Of a stretch of 64,000 bases of DNA, positions 54,974-63,672 are shown piece after piece. Position numbers and translations under genes: made by a program. The stretch is from Agrobacterium tumefaciens (lineage in GTDB: Bacteria; Pseudomonadota; Alphaproteobacteria; Rhizobiales; Rhizobiaceae): positions 2,327,680-2,391,679 of the forward strand of contig CP048470.1 in the NCBI GenBank assembly GCA_025559845.1, written 5' to 3'. Under the pieces are notes generated by a model, which did no database searches, was not told the DNA's origin, and saw nothing but the letters and a program-made list of their open reading frames with translations. Numbering within the stretch: position 1 is the first letter of the stretch; every line of letters begins with the position of its first letter.

Positions 54974-55125
54974 ATATGGGCGGAAAATTAAAACTTTAAC
55001 GACTGTATCGAATATACAACGATGTTAAACATAAAGCTGGTCTCAATTTGACATCGATTAATAAAAAATTTACTAAGAGTGTGCCGCAAGCGTTATTCTT
55101 TTAGAAATTTAAAGGAGAATTAATA

Positions 55126-55662
55126 ATGGCTGTTAGATTGGCTGACATTAATGTTGATGAGGATAATATTCAGAAGTCGGACGCCACGCCTACTGGTTAT
55201 AATCTTCTGAGTGGCGTCGGTACGGAAAACAAGATTAAGGGTACCGATGGTGCCGATAAGGCAACTATCGATACTCTTTACCACGACAAAGACCAAGTCA
55301 TCAACTTGGGTGCAGGTAGCGATATTTTTGTTTTCCAGGTTAACGATGAAAAATCGGATATCAACGGAAAAAAGATCAACGGCATCGTGGATATGGGCGA
55401 AGGTGATAACGACCAGGTATGGTTTACTCATCAGCTCAGCGACTATGAATTCACTCTACGTTCGGACGGTGGCATCAAGGTCACCTACATTGGTGTCGCG
55501 GAAGACCTGGGTCACAAAGGCGCGTCTGTCACATTCCACAATGCGGACACGTTTGTGTTCCGTAATATCGACGATCATAGCGGTGTGAACTACACAAATG
55601 TAAGTCTTTCCTACGAGCAGCTATATGACATGATTGCTGGCGCTGGAAACCCGACTGTCTAA
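55126..55662 (+). CDS. Small acidic RTX-like protein, probable type I cargo
   Basis: A 178-residue, acidic, Asp/Gly-rich protein with no cysteine and no N-terminal signal peptide. RTX-like, calcium-binding-type stretches are GTDGADKATID, NLGAGSDIFVFQ and MGEGDNDQVWF. These properties suit secretion by a type I system through an uncleaved C-terminal signal. The only type I exporter in the window is at 37846-40901. AAGGAG precedes the ATG. It is followed by a perfect hairpin. The function (adhesin, polysaccharide-binding or enzyme subunit) is unknown. Confidence 0.7.
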   Translation: MAVRLADINVDEDNIQKSDATPTGYNLLSGVGTENKIKGTDGADKATIDTLYHDKDQVINLGAGSDIFVFQVNDEKSDINGKKINGIVDMGEGDNDQVWFTHQLSDYEFTLRSDGGIKVTYIGVAEDLGHKGASVTFHNADTFVFRNIDDHSGVNYTNVSLSYEQLYDMIAGAGNPTV

Positions 55663-55687
55663 TAGGTTGTGAGGTAAGTTAAAGTAT

Positions 55688-55714
55688 GAACGCTCGTAGA
55701 AATTACGAGCGTTC
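55688..55714 (+). terminator. Perfect hairpin after the RTX-like gene
   Basis: GAACGCTCGTA pairs perfectly with TACGAGCGTTC over GAAAT, an 11-pair stem. The T-rich stretch only begins 15 bases later, so it may end or stabilise the transcript. Confidence 0.6.
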
Positions 55715-55909
55715 AACAAGCGTTAATTTTTTAATTTCTCGACAATATGTTCGAGCTCGATCGTCTGCGTTGGGCTCACTTGGTGATCGGACTATCTGAT
55801 TGCGGGAAAGTTCGCTCTCGTTTTTAGTTCGCGCACTTCTTGCCGGTGATCACGATTAGCAGTTTTTGTATTATCGATTTGTTTTACCTAAGTTGCTTTA
55901 GGAGGCCCA

Positions 55910-56143
55910 ATGTCTAAGTCGTTTCACGGACCGTTTCGCATTACAGGTAACGTGGATGTTGAATTGGGACGCGACGGGGATGTCTTCATCACATTTTGCG
56001 ACGAATATAGTAACGTCGTAGGTGCTATTCTTGATGAGAACGCCGTCAGAGATGTTGTTGAAGGACTTCAGCGCGTACTCTTCTCGGCTTCGAAGCGCAA
56101 CACACAAAGTTTACGCGAGCTCGAAATAGCACCTGGACGGTGA
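55910..56143 (+). CDS. Small protein of unknown function
   Basis: A 77-residue protein preceded by a strong AGGAGG ribosome site six bases before the ATG, the main reason to accept it. No domain was recognised. The sequence is soluble, with a charged C terminus. It lies between the RTX-like gene and the sulfotransferase gene. Confidence 0.6.
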   Translation: MSKSFHGPFRITGNVDVELGRDGDVFITFCDEYSNVVGAILDENAVRDVVEGLQRVLFSASKRNTQSLRELEIAPGR

Positions 56144-56505
56144 CGTATCTGAATAAGGTCGTCCACATCGACGGACCTCATTTTAGGGAGAATCCTTGCG
56201 GCCTGGTTGTCAAAACAGTTAGATCCAATGCTCTCAAAGCGTCGCAAAGTCGACTTAAGTAATGGCAAGTTTTCTACTAAGATTTGCTTGGTTGCGCCGA
56301 TACCGCGGTCCATATCATTTGGAGGATGTCGGTCGGTAACATGCTGTCGCGAATGCGCGATTTTTAATTCTTTCTTCCTTGAAGTTGGACAGCGAACATC
56401 GAGCTGAGCAAGATTGCCGGACTTTTGCGACCGATATCATTACGAGGACGGTGGCGGGGTAACTTTGATTGCCCAAGGATTATATCGCGTCGGGAAATAC
56501 GGTCG
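56144..56505. other. Intergenic region before the sulfotransferase gene
   Basis: Nothing recognised. Reading frames on both strands here have no ribosome sites or domain motifs. Confidence 0.4.
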
Positions 56506-57492
56506 ATGACAAAATTTGCGTTGATGCTCTACGTGAATAGATCAGGTTCTACACTGCTTTCACGAAAACTGAGCGAACAGAGTGATGACATTTGCGTCCT
56601 TCCGGAAATGGGTTTTCTGCTGAAGTTGCTTACACTACGCGAGGCGGGTGTGATCGTAAAAGGCCATGATCTTTTCAAGCTGATCGCAAGCGATGTCAGG
56701 GTCGATGCTCTGGATCTCTCGAACGAGGTATTAGCAGAAATTTCTGAGAGAAATTCCTCTTCTGATATTGCTTCGTTGCTGACCGACATCGCGTGTCAGC
56801 GTCTAGGACGTGACCCCGCACTCATTGTGTTTAAATTGAACTCTTTTATCTATTTTCGAGATCATCTTGCACAGGCATTGCCGGGCCTCGTTTACATCCA
56901 TATCGTTCGTGATCCGCGTGCCGTCGTCAATTCGATGCTCAAGACGCAAATTACGGAAAAGGCGGGCTTCGACATGGCGCGAGGAAGCGCGGTCTACGCG
57001 AGTAAAGAGTGGCGGCGCTATGTTGGAACGCTCCGCAATGACGCAAACAATGGTACCTATTTCACATTAAAATATGAAAATCTCGATGAGAAATTCCAAG
57101 GATTCGTCCGCGAGCTTTTCGGACATTTTTCATTAAGTTTACGCCAAGCGGCAAATACAAAATCAAAGTATATTGTTTCTTCCGTCGATACTGACATTCA
57201 TGTGAACATCTTCAAGGATTTTCAGAATTCGAGGTTGGAAGCTTGGCGTGAAGAACTGTCTCAGGAGGATATCGAAATCGTCGAGAGTCTTTGTTGGGAT
57301 GAGATGAGGGAATATGGTTACAGCCCCATTACTGACGGCATGCTAACTACTTCTCGTTCAATGGCGGTAAATTATCGTCACCTGAAGAGTGTCGCGATCA
57401 ATTTTGTTTTGACAATTCTCTTCTATCTTCGGCGTCCCAACGCGCTGTCGAACCTAAAAGACCGCTTGAGCTTGGCGTTTCGGCGCACGTGA
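56506..57492 (+). CDS. Sulfotransferase (PAPS-dependent)
   Basis: A 328-residue protein. The 5'-phosphosulfate-binding loop YVNRSGSTLLSRKL (residues 9-22) and the 3'-phosphate motif RDPRAVVNSM (135-144) are clear. ATG 56506 is preferred; the frame is open 81 bases further upstream. With the APS kinase gene next door providing the sulfate donor, it very likely sulfates the polysaccharide or an associated lipid. The acceptor is unknown. Confidence 0.85.
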   Translation: MTKFALMLYVNRSGSTLLSRKLSEQSDDICVLPEMGFLLKLLTLREAGVIVKGHDLFKLIASDVRVDALDLSNEVLAEISERNSSSDIASLLTDIACQRLGRDPALIVFKLNSFIYFRDHLAQALPGLVYIHIVRDPRAVVNSMLKTQITEKAGFDMARGSAVYASKEWRRYVGTLRNDANNGTYFTLKYENLDEKFQGFVRELFGHFSLSLRQAANTKSKYIVSSVDTDIHVNIFKDFQNSRLEAWREELSQEDIEIVESLCWDEMREYGYSPITDGMLTTSRSMAVNYRHLKSVAINFVLTILFYLRRPNALSNLKDRLSLAFRRT

Positions 57493-57502
57493 ATGTTGAT
57501 TT

Positions 57503-58111
57503 TTATGCTTGGCCAAGCAGGTTTCGTAGGTTGATATACTCGAACACCGTCAATGCTGAATCTGTGGCGCTCATAGCAGTTGTATCTAGACGAATTTCCG
57601 GGAATGTGGGTGGCTCGTATGGCGAGGTTATCCCCGTGAACTGGCTCAACTCTCCTGCGATTGCTCTACGGTATAGTCCCTTTGGGTCTCTGCTTTTGCA
57701 GACACTAAGTGGCGTGTCGACGAATACTTCGACAAATTCGCTCTCCGCAATGATGCGTCTCGCGGCCTCGCGATCCGTTGCGAATGGTGAGATGAGTGCC
57801 ACAAGTACTAACAGGCCGGCGTCAGACATAAGACGAGCGACTTCTGCGACGCGACGGATATTCTCGGATCTGTCAATATCGTTGAAACCTAGGTCACGGT
57901 TAAGTCCTGTGCGTAGGTCATCACCATCGAGCAGGTAGGTGTGCATGCCTGCGTCGATTAGCATGCGTTCAAGTTTCGTAGCGATTGTTGACTTTCCGGC
58001 GCCTGAGAGCCCGGTGAACCAGATCACTGCCGGGGCATGTTTTTTGAGTGCTTGCCTGTCAGTGCCGGTGGTTGAGTTTATTTTGACCTTTACAAATTTT
58101 TGTATTTCCAT
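57503..58111 (-). CDS. cysC: Adenylylsulfate (APS) kinase
   Basis: A 202-residue kinase with P-loop GLSGAGKST at residues 34-42, the family [17 protein letters not shown] and a SPYEPP segment. It phosphorylates APS to PAPS, the donor for the sulfotransferase convergent with it (ten bases between stop codons). It is a stand-alone kinase without an ATP sulfurylase subunit in the window. Confidence 0.92.
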   Translation of the reverse strand: MEIQKFVKVKINSTTGTDRQALKKHAPAVIWFTGLSGAGKSTIATKLERMLIDAGMHTYLLDGDDLRTGLNRDLGFNDIDRSENIRRVAEVARLMSDAGLLVLVALISPFATDREAARRIIAESEFVEVFVDTPLSVCKSRDPKGLYRRAIAGELSQFTGITSPYEPPTFPEIRLDTTAMSATDSALTVFEYINLRNLLGQA

Positions 58112-58540
58112 TGTTTTATGTCTTCTAATCGAGCTTTCAAATGTATTTGTGGTTGAAATTATCGATAACGGCTGGTGAGTTTAAAAATTTTCAGAATTTC
58201 GAATTATAGGTTTGAGTATAGATTGATTGTCAATAACTACTTTCCTAGAGCAAGAATATCACACTATTTTTGTCTCTGTGGTAGGGATCTGGAGACTGTG
58301 ATTATACTTTTCGCTACGATTGAGGAAGGTGTTCAAGATTCTTCACGCTCCCTCGAAATTAAGCTTTGAAAGCGTCTTTCTTCGGTAAGGCGGGGATCGC
58401 ATCACTGTTCGGGTTTAAGACAGGCGGTTGAGAAGGGAAGGCAATTCTACAGACCGGCTGATGCGGTACCTGCCAATACGGACGCCGCCATTAAGGCGGG
58501 GTCAACACAGATTTGAGGCGGAGCCTGTGCGTCGGCTATA
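58112..58540. other. Intergenic region between cysC and the BA14K relic
   Basis: No gene or RNA recognised. The first 150 bases are AT-rich and should contain the cysC promoter; the rest is unremarkable GC-richer sequence. Confidence 0.4.
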
Positions 58541-58927
58541 TCAATACGGCGATACGCATTATGGCCTGACGCCAACCTGTGGTGCATATGTGTTGTCGTA
58601 AGCACGGTAGTTGCGGTAGCGCGAAGAGCGCCAGTTCACGTGCGCCTGTCTCACTCTTCTGTAAGGTGCCGGTGGTGGGCTTGCGATTTCTCCGCCGAAG
58701 ATCGCACCCGCGCCGAACGCGACGAGCGGATACCACTAGCCGTCATTGTAGTGGTGATAGCCGAAAACCCCGTTTCGCCAGGTCCCACCCCAGCCATTAG
58801 CGGCAAACAATTCCCCGAAACTGTCAGAATCCATGCTGGGACCGACAACCCGATAGGCCATGACTGGGAACGACTGGTTGTTTGGGACCCAATCACGACA
58901 CGAGAGTTTGAAAAGCTCAACCCCCAT
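58541..58927 (-). pseudogene. BA14K-family relic with two in-frame stops
   Basis: Read on the minus strand, the frame gives VFGYHHYNDG, a TAG stop (58736), WYPLVAFGAGAIFGGEIAS, then HVNWRSSRYRNYRAYDNTY, a TAA stop (58559) where Gln is expected, CVSPY and a final stop. This is the characteristic end of BA14K-like secreted proteins of Rhizobiales. The 5' part lacks a recognisable signal peptide. Two nonsense changes in one preserved frame show recent decay. Confidence 0.75.
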
Positions 58928-59433
58928 ATGAACGCTCCGCGTTGCCTCTCCATTTCAAACATGGAAAGCCGGGAGTGGCTCCTTGATTGATGAAGACACA
59001 ATGAAAAAGGGGTGCGAAGATATAGCCTGGGCCGGCGTTAGACGGGTGTTACTCGGCATAGAATGTGGTTGCATATTTCAGAATCAAAAACCGCTCCAGT
59101 AAACTGAAGCGGCGATCTTGATGAAAAGTTATGATTTCAAAAGTAGGTGAATTGAGCTTGAAAATGGCAGTGCTCGTCCCCTGAAACGCTGTCATTACTC
59201 TAATTAGTACTACAGTTTGTCAATGATTAAAAATTGCATCCTGCGATCAAGTTTTGGGGTGTGCTTTTTTGACAACTCGTTTCAGTCGATCAAATCCGAC
59301 AAGCGAAAGGGTTGCAGAAAATGGGCATAAGGATTGGTGAAGATCGGAACACGTAGGCTGTGCTGGGGGGCAATTCGCGACAAGTTTTATACGTCAGAAC
59401 GAGCGGCTCGCCTAAAGCAATTCAAACTCTGTG
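58928..59433. other. Region without recognisable genes
   Basis: No coding or RNA gene was recognised. The 5' portion of the decayed BA14K gene and its former promoter may lie in the right-hand part. Confidence 0.4.
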
Positions 59434-59859
59434 CTAATGGGACCTCCTGCGGGCCGAAGGCGAGTTCTCGGCGATCTCAATCACCATGCGTACGATTTGT
59501 TTTCGCAATTTAGGGTTCCGAATTCCGGCGATCGCGGTGTTGAGCTCCAAACCTTCGTTTGTCGACAGGAATGCCTGGAGTTCAGACGTTTCAAACCGTG
59601 TTTGACCAAATGGTGGATTTTCCACGGTGGGTTCACTGAAGAAATAGCTTATTGGCAATCTCAGAATGTCAGCGACCTTGCTAAGGTTGCTCGCTCCGAT
59701 GCGGTTTTTACCCGTCTCGTATTTCTGGAATTGTTGAAACGTTATCCCGACCTGCTCCGCTAGTTCCGATAGCGTCATGCCGAGCGACTTGCGGCGGGCT
59801 CTAATCTTCTTGCCAACGGCCGCGTCAACGGCATCTGGAGCTCGCGCCTTTCTCGTCAT
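59434..59859 (-). CDS. XRE-family regulator
   Basis: A 141-residue protein with an N-terminal helix-turn-helix (LSELAEQVGITFQQFQKYET), related to PraR/SinR-like rhizobial regulators, and a helical C-terminal oligomerisation part. Met3 (59859) has AAAAGG seven bases upstream and is preferred over Met1 (59865). Rhizobial PraR-type proteins affect biofilm and quorum sensing, but no target is shown here. It stands alone among decayed sequence. Confidence 0.8.
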   Translation of the reverse strand: MTRKARAPDAVDAAVGKKIRARRKSLGMTLSELAEQVGITFQQFQKYETGKNRIGASNLSKVADILRLPISYFFSEPTVENPPFGQTRFETSELQAFLSTNEGLELNTAIAGIRNPKLRKQIVRMVIEIAENSPSARRRSH

Positions 59860-61309
59860 GATCATGCCTTTTGGTTGCGTCGGCTAAAAGTCCAACACAC
59901 GGAGATCTCTGCCATGTTGGTGACCAAGCGCGTTACAACGGTCCCTGTGTGCAACCGGAGCCTTCTCTTTAGCCAATTGTGCTGTCTCTCCGTCAAGTAC
60001 ATAAATGCAAATTGATCGTAGGAACGTTCAGAGAGCTCGTGTCGCCGAGAGAATTGATGAGACGCGTGTTTTCACGCCCCTTCCAAACCGTATTGATGTG
60101 AGCGTTTTCGGGCTAGCGGTATTCTCTCAAGCCGCAATCAATCCCGAAGTTGGTACCCATGTCACATTATGAGAGTTGGAAAGCGAAATCTCGTTCGGGA
60201 TAACTTCTCTTCTTCAATTTTCCACCGCACGCGGGGCCAACTGAAGCAGTAACGTGTTGAGCCTGAACCGCGCCGATTATCGCAGTATCAGTCCGGTGGC
60301 GGGGGATAGTGCGACTGACATGTCGGAGTTTTGTAACTGGCAGGTAACTGTCGTGTCGATTGGTAAAATCTTATTCACAAGTAATTCACAAATAAAATAT
60401 TTTGGGTGTTCGGGCGTATTTTTCTATTTTTACAAATAATATTTTGACTGGATCGAAAATTAGTGAGACGATTTTCTTGGAGGGTACAGTGGATACCCCA
60501 ACCAGGCAGTTTTTCTATTTGTTGTCATCGTACGATCCCCATGACCTCATTGTCAGCAAATCTTATGAAAGACAACTGCCGATCGGCTGTGCTCTCCAAT
60601 CCTATTTCGCCGTTACATACTATATTCGGCGTTCCAAGACTCAGTCTTCGTGATGTTGTTGCTGACGACTGCCACCAGTTGCCAATTTTTTTGCTATGGC
60701 ATGGAGACGTGCCGATTGTGAGGTTTCCGGACGATCAAACAAGTCTGGTTCCAGTGTAGAGGTTTTCGTTTGGCTGTAAAACACCGTGCAGGATGGCGGC
60801 ACAAGGCAAACGCGTGCAAAACATCTAATGGCAATCATATTTTCGTCTCTACCTTGTCCGTACAGATCTTCAGGGAACTGCACCAGTCCTGCGCACTCCC
60901 TCTCGGCGCCGATTCCGACCAACCGTAGGTGAACACTTGGCTGAGGTCGTCACCCGCTTGGGTGAGGCCTTAGGTTTTTTTGTTGAGCCGTCTCGGCGCA
61001 ATGCTCTTGCTCCGGGTTTCGGATGGATGTTTCAGGAGGGGAGCGATACGTGTGATTAACGTTCGCGTCTTCGTCGACTTTAAACGTACGCCTCTCAGGT
61101 TTTCCTTGGAGAGAGCGAGTGGAGTTTGAGCCGGACATGCAGCTCATTTTCCAAGAATTCGGCGACGCGCAGAAGGGAAAACTGCCGGATAAACGAAGGG
61201 CGGCAAACTCAAGGTCGTCCTATTCGGTGGTCATTCCCACTGCAATCTAAGGAGGATCTGTAGGGTGGCAGCAATTCGACCTGCTCGTCGTCGTTAAGAC
61301 AGGTGACTT
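59860..61309. other. Decayed region with no convincing gene
   Basis: Frames on both strands are short and lack domains. Only a 54-codon frame at 60489 (MDTPTRQFF, GGAGG six bases before a GTG) has a good ribosome site, and it looks truncated by a frame break at its end. The region may contain a relic gene and the left part of the IS66 relic. Confidence 0.45.
60489..60653 (+). CDS. Possible 54-residue ORF, perhaps a truncated gene start
   Basis: GTG start with GGAGG six bases upstream. The translation is plausible in composition but has no recognisable domain. Sequence in the other frames downstream looks protein-like, so this may be the 5' end of a decayed gene. Reported with low confidence. 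Confidence 0.25.
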   Translation: MDTPTRQFFYLLSSYDPHDLIVSKSYERQLPIGCALQSYFAVTYYIRRSKTQSS

Positions 61310-61790
61310 GGCTGAAATTAACCCCTGCTGGGATCGGGTATCCTTATAGCCAGCGGCCAGCCAGACCTTTACGCCAAGAGGGAGCAGTTTCATCTGAGCC
61401 CGATTGCGCAGTTGAGAATATGGCGGAGCGCTTCGCTACCGATGTCGCTATCTACGTGGACGCAACGGCTCCGTCGAAGTTCGAGCGTTACATAACTGCG
61501 CTTCTGATGAGGATGGGATGTTACCGGTGATGCCGATTGAAGGCCAGGGCAATGCCGCCGCGGCCTCCGACACGACTACCGACACCAATGTGTTCGATAT
61601 CTGCATTGAGGGCGCCTCGATCCGGCACAGTTCCTTACGCCAACGGAAGAGCTGCCTCCCATGCCCCCCCTGCATCACGCGCAATCTCAGAGATAATCGC
61701 CCTCGGTTCAAGGCAAGCAGCAACGGGGTGCTCCTTCTCCTCACGCGACCAACGCCGACGGCGTTGTACCGAAGTGATGACTTCAATCTG
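61310..61790 (-). pseudogene. IS66-type tnpA/tnpB relics
   Basis: On the minus strand, fragments in different frames match IS66 OrfA order: RRRWSREEKE and SEIARDAG, then QLFRWRKELCR and VVVSEAAAALP, then LELRRSRCVHVDSDIG and EALRHIL. A TnpB-like start GVKVWLAAGYKDTR follows directly below. At least two frameshifts separate them. No inverted repeats or tnpC were seen. The element is inactive. Confidence 0.7.
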
Positions 61791-62433
61791 CTTAGTCAAA
61801 GGACTACCCCTAGTGTTTGCACTAGGACTGATAGTGACCCCCTATCGCGTCAAGAAGACATGCACCGTAGGGTTACCATCCAACGGTGGGTTCTACCTCT
61901 TTTTCGCTCTGCGCAGCCCTAATTTTGAAGGGTCGTGGTGGCGAAGTATACATTCTTCATTTCCTGCCATTTTCACCTCGCTTGTTGCGGTGATTTTCCA
62001 CCAGCTGGAATCGGGGAGTTGCAAAATCATCGTAAGAAGCGAGCCCGCATTGGAGTGGCAGGCTAGGGATGTGGGGAAATGGATATTGCTGGTTTGGCGA
62101 ATTCCGCGGATAGACCATCAAGCTATGCTTAATCAAGACCGTCGTGAACGGCAACGCGGCCGCCCACTTCAGGAAGCCGCGATCTATGTCAGCTGGTATC
62201 ATCTCAGGCAATGGTCCGCCGACCGAAAGTATCCCGCTACCCTTAGTCAGTAGGGTTTCGAGGTCGTCGTCCGACTACGGCTCGCCATGGTGGAGCTTGT
62301 ACTGGACGATAAGCGGATAGCCACCGATCATGATAGCCTTCGCAGCCGAGAGCTGGATTCCGTCCTAAAGGCCGGTGGCAAGGCCCTCGTGGTTAGTGGT
62401 TCTAGCGTGCAAGCATCGCAGCGCCGATAGCGC
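61791..62433. other. Region without recognisable genes next to the IS66 relic
   Basis: Frames are open on both strands but lack ribosome sites and domains. A 47-codon frame at 62287 has plausible composition (LVLDDKRIATDHDSL) but no support. It probably is more decayed mobile-element or accessory sequence. Confidence 0.4.
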
Positions 62434-62700
62434 TCAGGGAGAGGTTTTCATTGCCATTCTCACGCCGGGTCCGCTCCCGTTTTCCGGAATAAATTCTACA
62501 CCTGCCGCTTCGAATGCTCTTTGTAGCGCGACAATAGTTGCGTCTTTAAGGGTTTCGCCGCGTTCAAAGCGCGCAACTGTATCGGGCGAAACGTTGGCAA
62601 TGCGTGCTAAATCTCTCGTGCCCCAGCGAAGCGCGGCGCGCGCCATTCTGCATTGAATTACGGTCAATTCGTTACGCCGAGACGATTCTTCTTGCCCCAT
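62434..62700 (-). CDS. Small XRE-family regulator, module copy 2
   Basis: An 88-residue helix-turn-helix protein (LARIANVSPDTVARFERGET) ending with the same AGVEFIPENGSGPGVR block as copy 1 at 1960. It is divergent from the large partner gene at 62815, again as in copy 1. Its upstream region has a different palindrome-like TTACAT/ATGTTA element, so operator specificity may differ between copies. Confidence 0.8.
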   Translation of the reverse strand: MGQEESSRRNELTVIQCRMARAALRWGTRDLARIANVSPDTVARFERGETLKDATIVALQRAFEAAGVEFIPENGSGPGVRMAMKTSP

Positions 62701-62709
62701 AATTTGCCT

Positions 62710-62731
62710 TACATTATCGTATCAATGTTAC
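62710..62731. promoter_or_regulatory. Imperfect inverted repeat upstream of module copy 2
   Basis: TTACATTATCGTATCAATGTTA is an imperfect 22-base inverted repeat directly in front of the XRE start and could be its operator. Confidence 0.35.
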
Positions 62732-62814
62732 GAAATTCATCGATAACGACTGCCAAGAATGTTTCGACCATCCTTGGCAGCCTGACCACAATCTAGCTAG
62801 CTGGAGCTTGGATC

Positions 62815-63636
62815 ATGGCTGATTCTGAGAATAGCAGAACTTTACCTAAATTTTCGTGCGCAAATGAATTTCCGAATGACCGCTTTGTCGAAAACCTTCC
62901 GAGCGTGATCAACCGTCGGAATCTGCTTCCACTGGTATCGCGCATTTTGCCGGTTTTGCTGGATGAGCTTCCGTCGCGAACAATTGCCGGTCCAAAGCAT
63001 GCGAAGGAGTTGTGGCCGCGTTGGTGGGACCTTCATCAGCAACGGCTTGCTGCTGAGCGCAGGTGCCGGGACCTTGAGGCGAAACTGCTGGAGGAAACTG
63101 ATGGCCGTCCCTCTGTGACAATCGACATAGACGGTGACCCTTCGCTGTTTTTTGTCATCCATTCCTTTGACGAAATCCGCGAGATTGCACCGCGGATTGG
63201 GGCTGAGGCTGCCGCGGAGGCGAGAGCGGAGTTACGCAAACGCAGACGCGAATGGAAAGCGGCAGATGGACATGTCGGGTTCAGTGCAGCCGTAGCAGAG
63301 GCACAGGATATTGCGCTTTATGAGGGAATAGCAGGGCGTGTGTTGATCACACTGCAGCCCTATTACATTCACGATGTCGCAGCCAAACTGCACTGCATGC
63401 TGGTGATGCACGATCCGGCGCTACAGCGAGAGGAAAATCCCTGGCCTTATCTCCGCAATATGTTGAAGGAGCTGATCCAGCCGCAATGGTCAGTCATAGA
63501 GCCGCAGTCCCGTATCCGTTGGTTGCGACCCATCATACGCGACGAGGAGCATCCGGCAGATGCGGAGATTGGGGATGTCGCAAGCGCTTCGAGATCCGTC
63601 GGACGGCATAGAGCAGGAAAGGCGCGCGCTGCGTGA
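62815..63636 (+). CDS. Partner protein of module copy 2, unknown function
   Basis: A 273-residue protein. CTGGAG precedes the ATG. The start MADSENSRTLP matches copy 1. Twin arginines at residues 34-35 (VINRRNLLPL) before a hydrophobic stretch suggest a weak Tat-like or membrane-targeting element. A charged coiled coil spans about residues 95-165, then HDVAAKLHCML and NPWPYLRNMLKEL follow. The C-terminal basic tail (about 50 residues) is absent from copy 1. Function unknown. Confidence 0.75.
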   Translation: MADSENSRTLPKFSCANEFPNDRFVENLPSVINRRNLLPLVSRILPVLLDELPSRTIAGPKHAKELWPRWWDLHQQRLAAERRCRDLEAKLLEETDGRPSVTIDIDGDPSLFFVIHSFDEIREIAPRIGAEAAAEARAELRKRRREWKAADGHVGFSAAVAEAQDIALYEGIAGRVLITLQPYYIHDVAAKLHCMLVMHDPALQREENPWPYLRNMLKELIQPQWSVIEPQSRIRWLRPIIRDEEHPADAEIGDVASASRSVGRHRAGKARAA

Positions 63637-63672
63637 TTTGCCCGCGTTTTAGTTCATTGCTACATGCAGCGC

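Noticed and set aside
61537..62253. 238-codon plus-strand frame across the IS66 relic
   Set aside because: It runs antisense to transposase fragments and through unrelated DNA, so it is a chance open frame.
62287..62430. 47-codon frame (LVLDDKRIATDHDSL)
   Set aside because: No ribosome site and no recognisable domain; composition alone is not enough.
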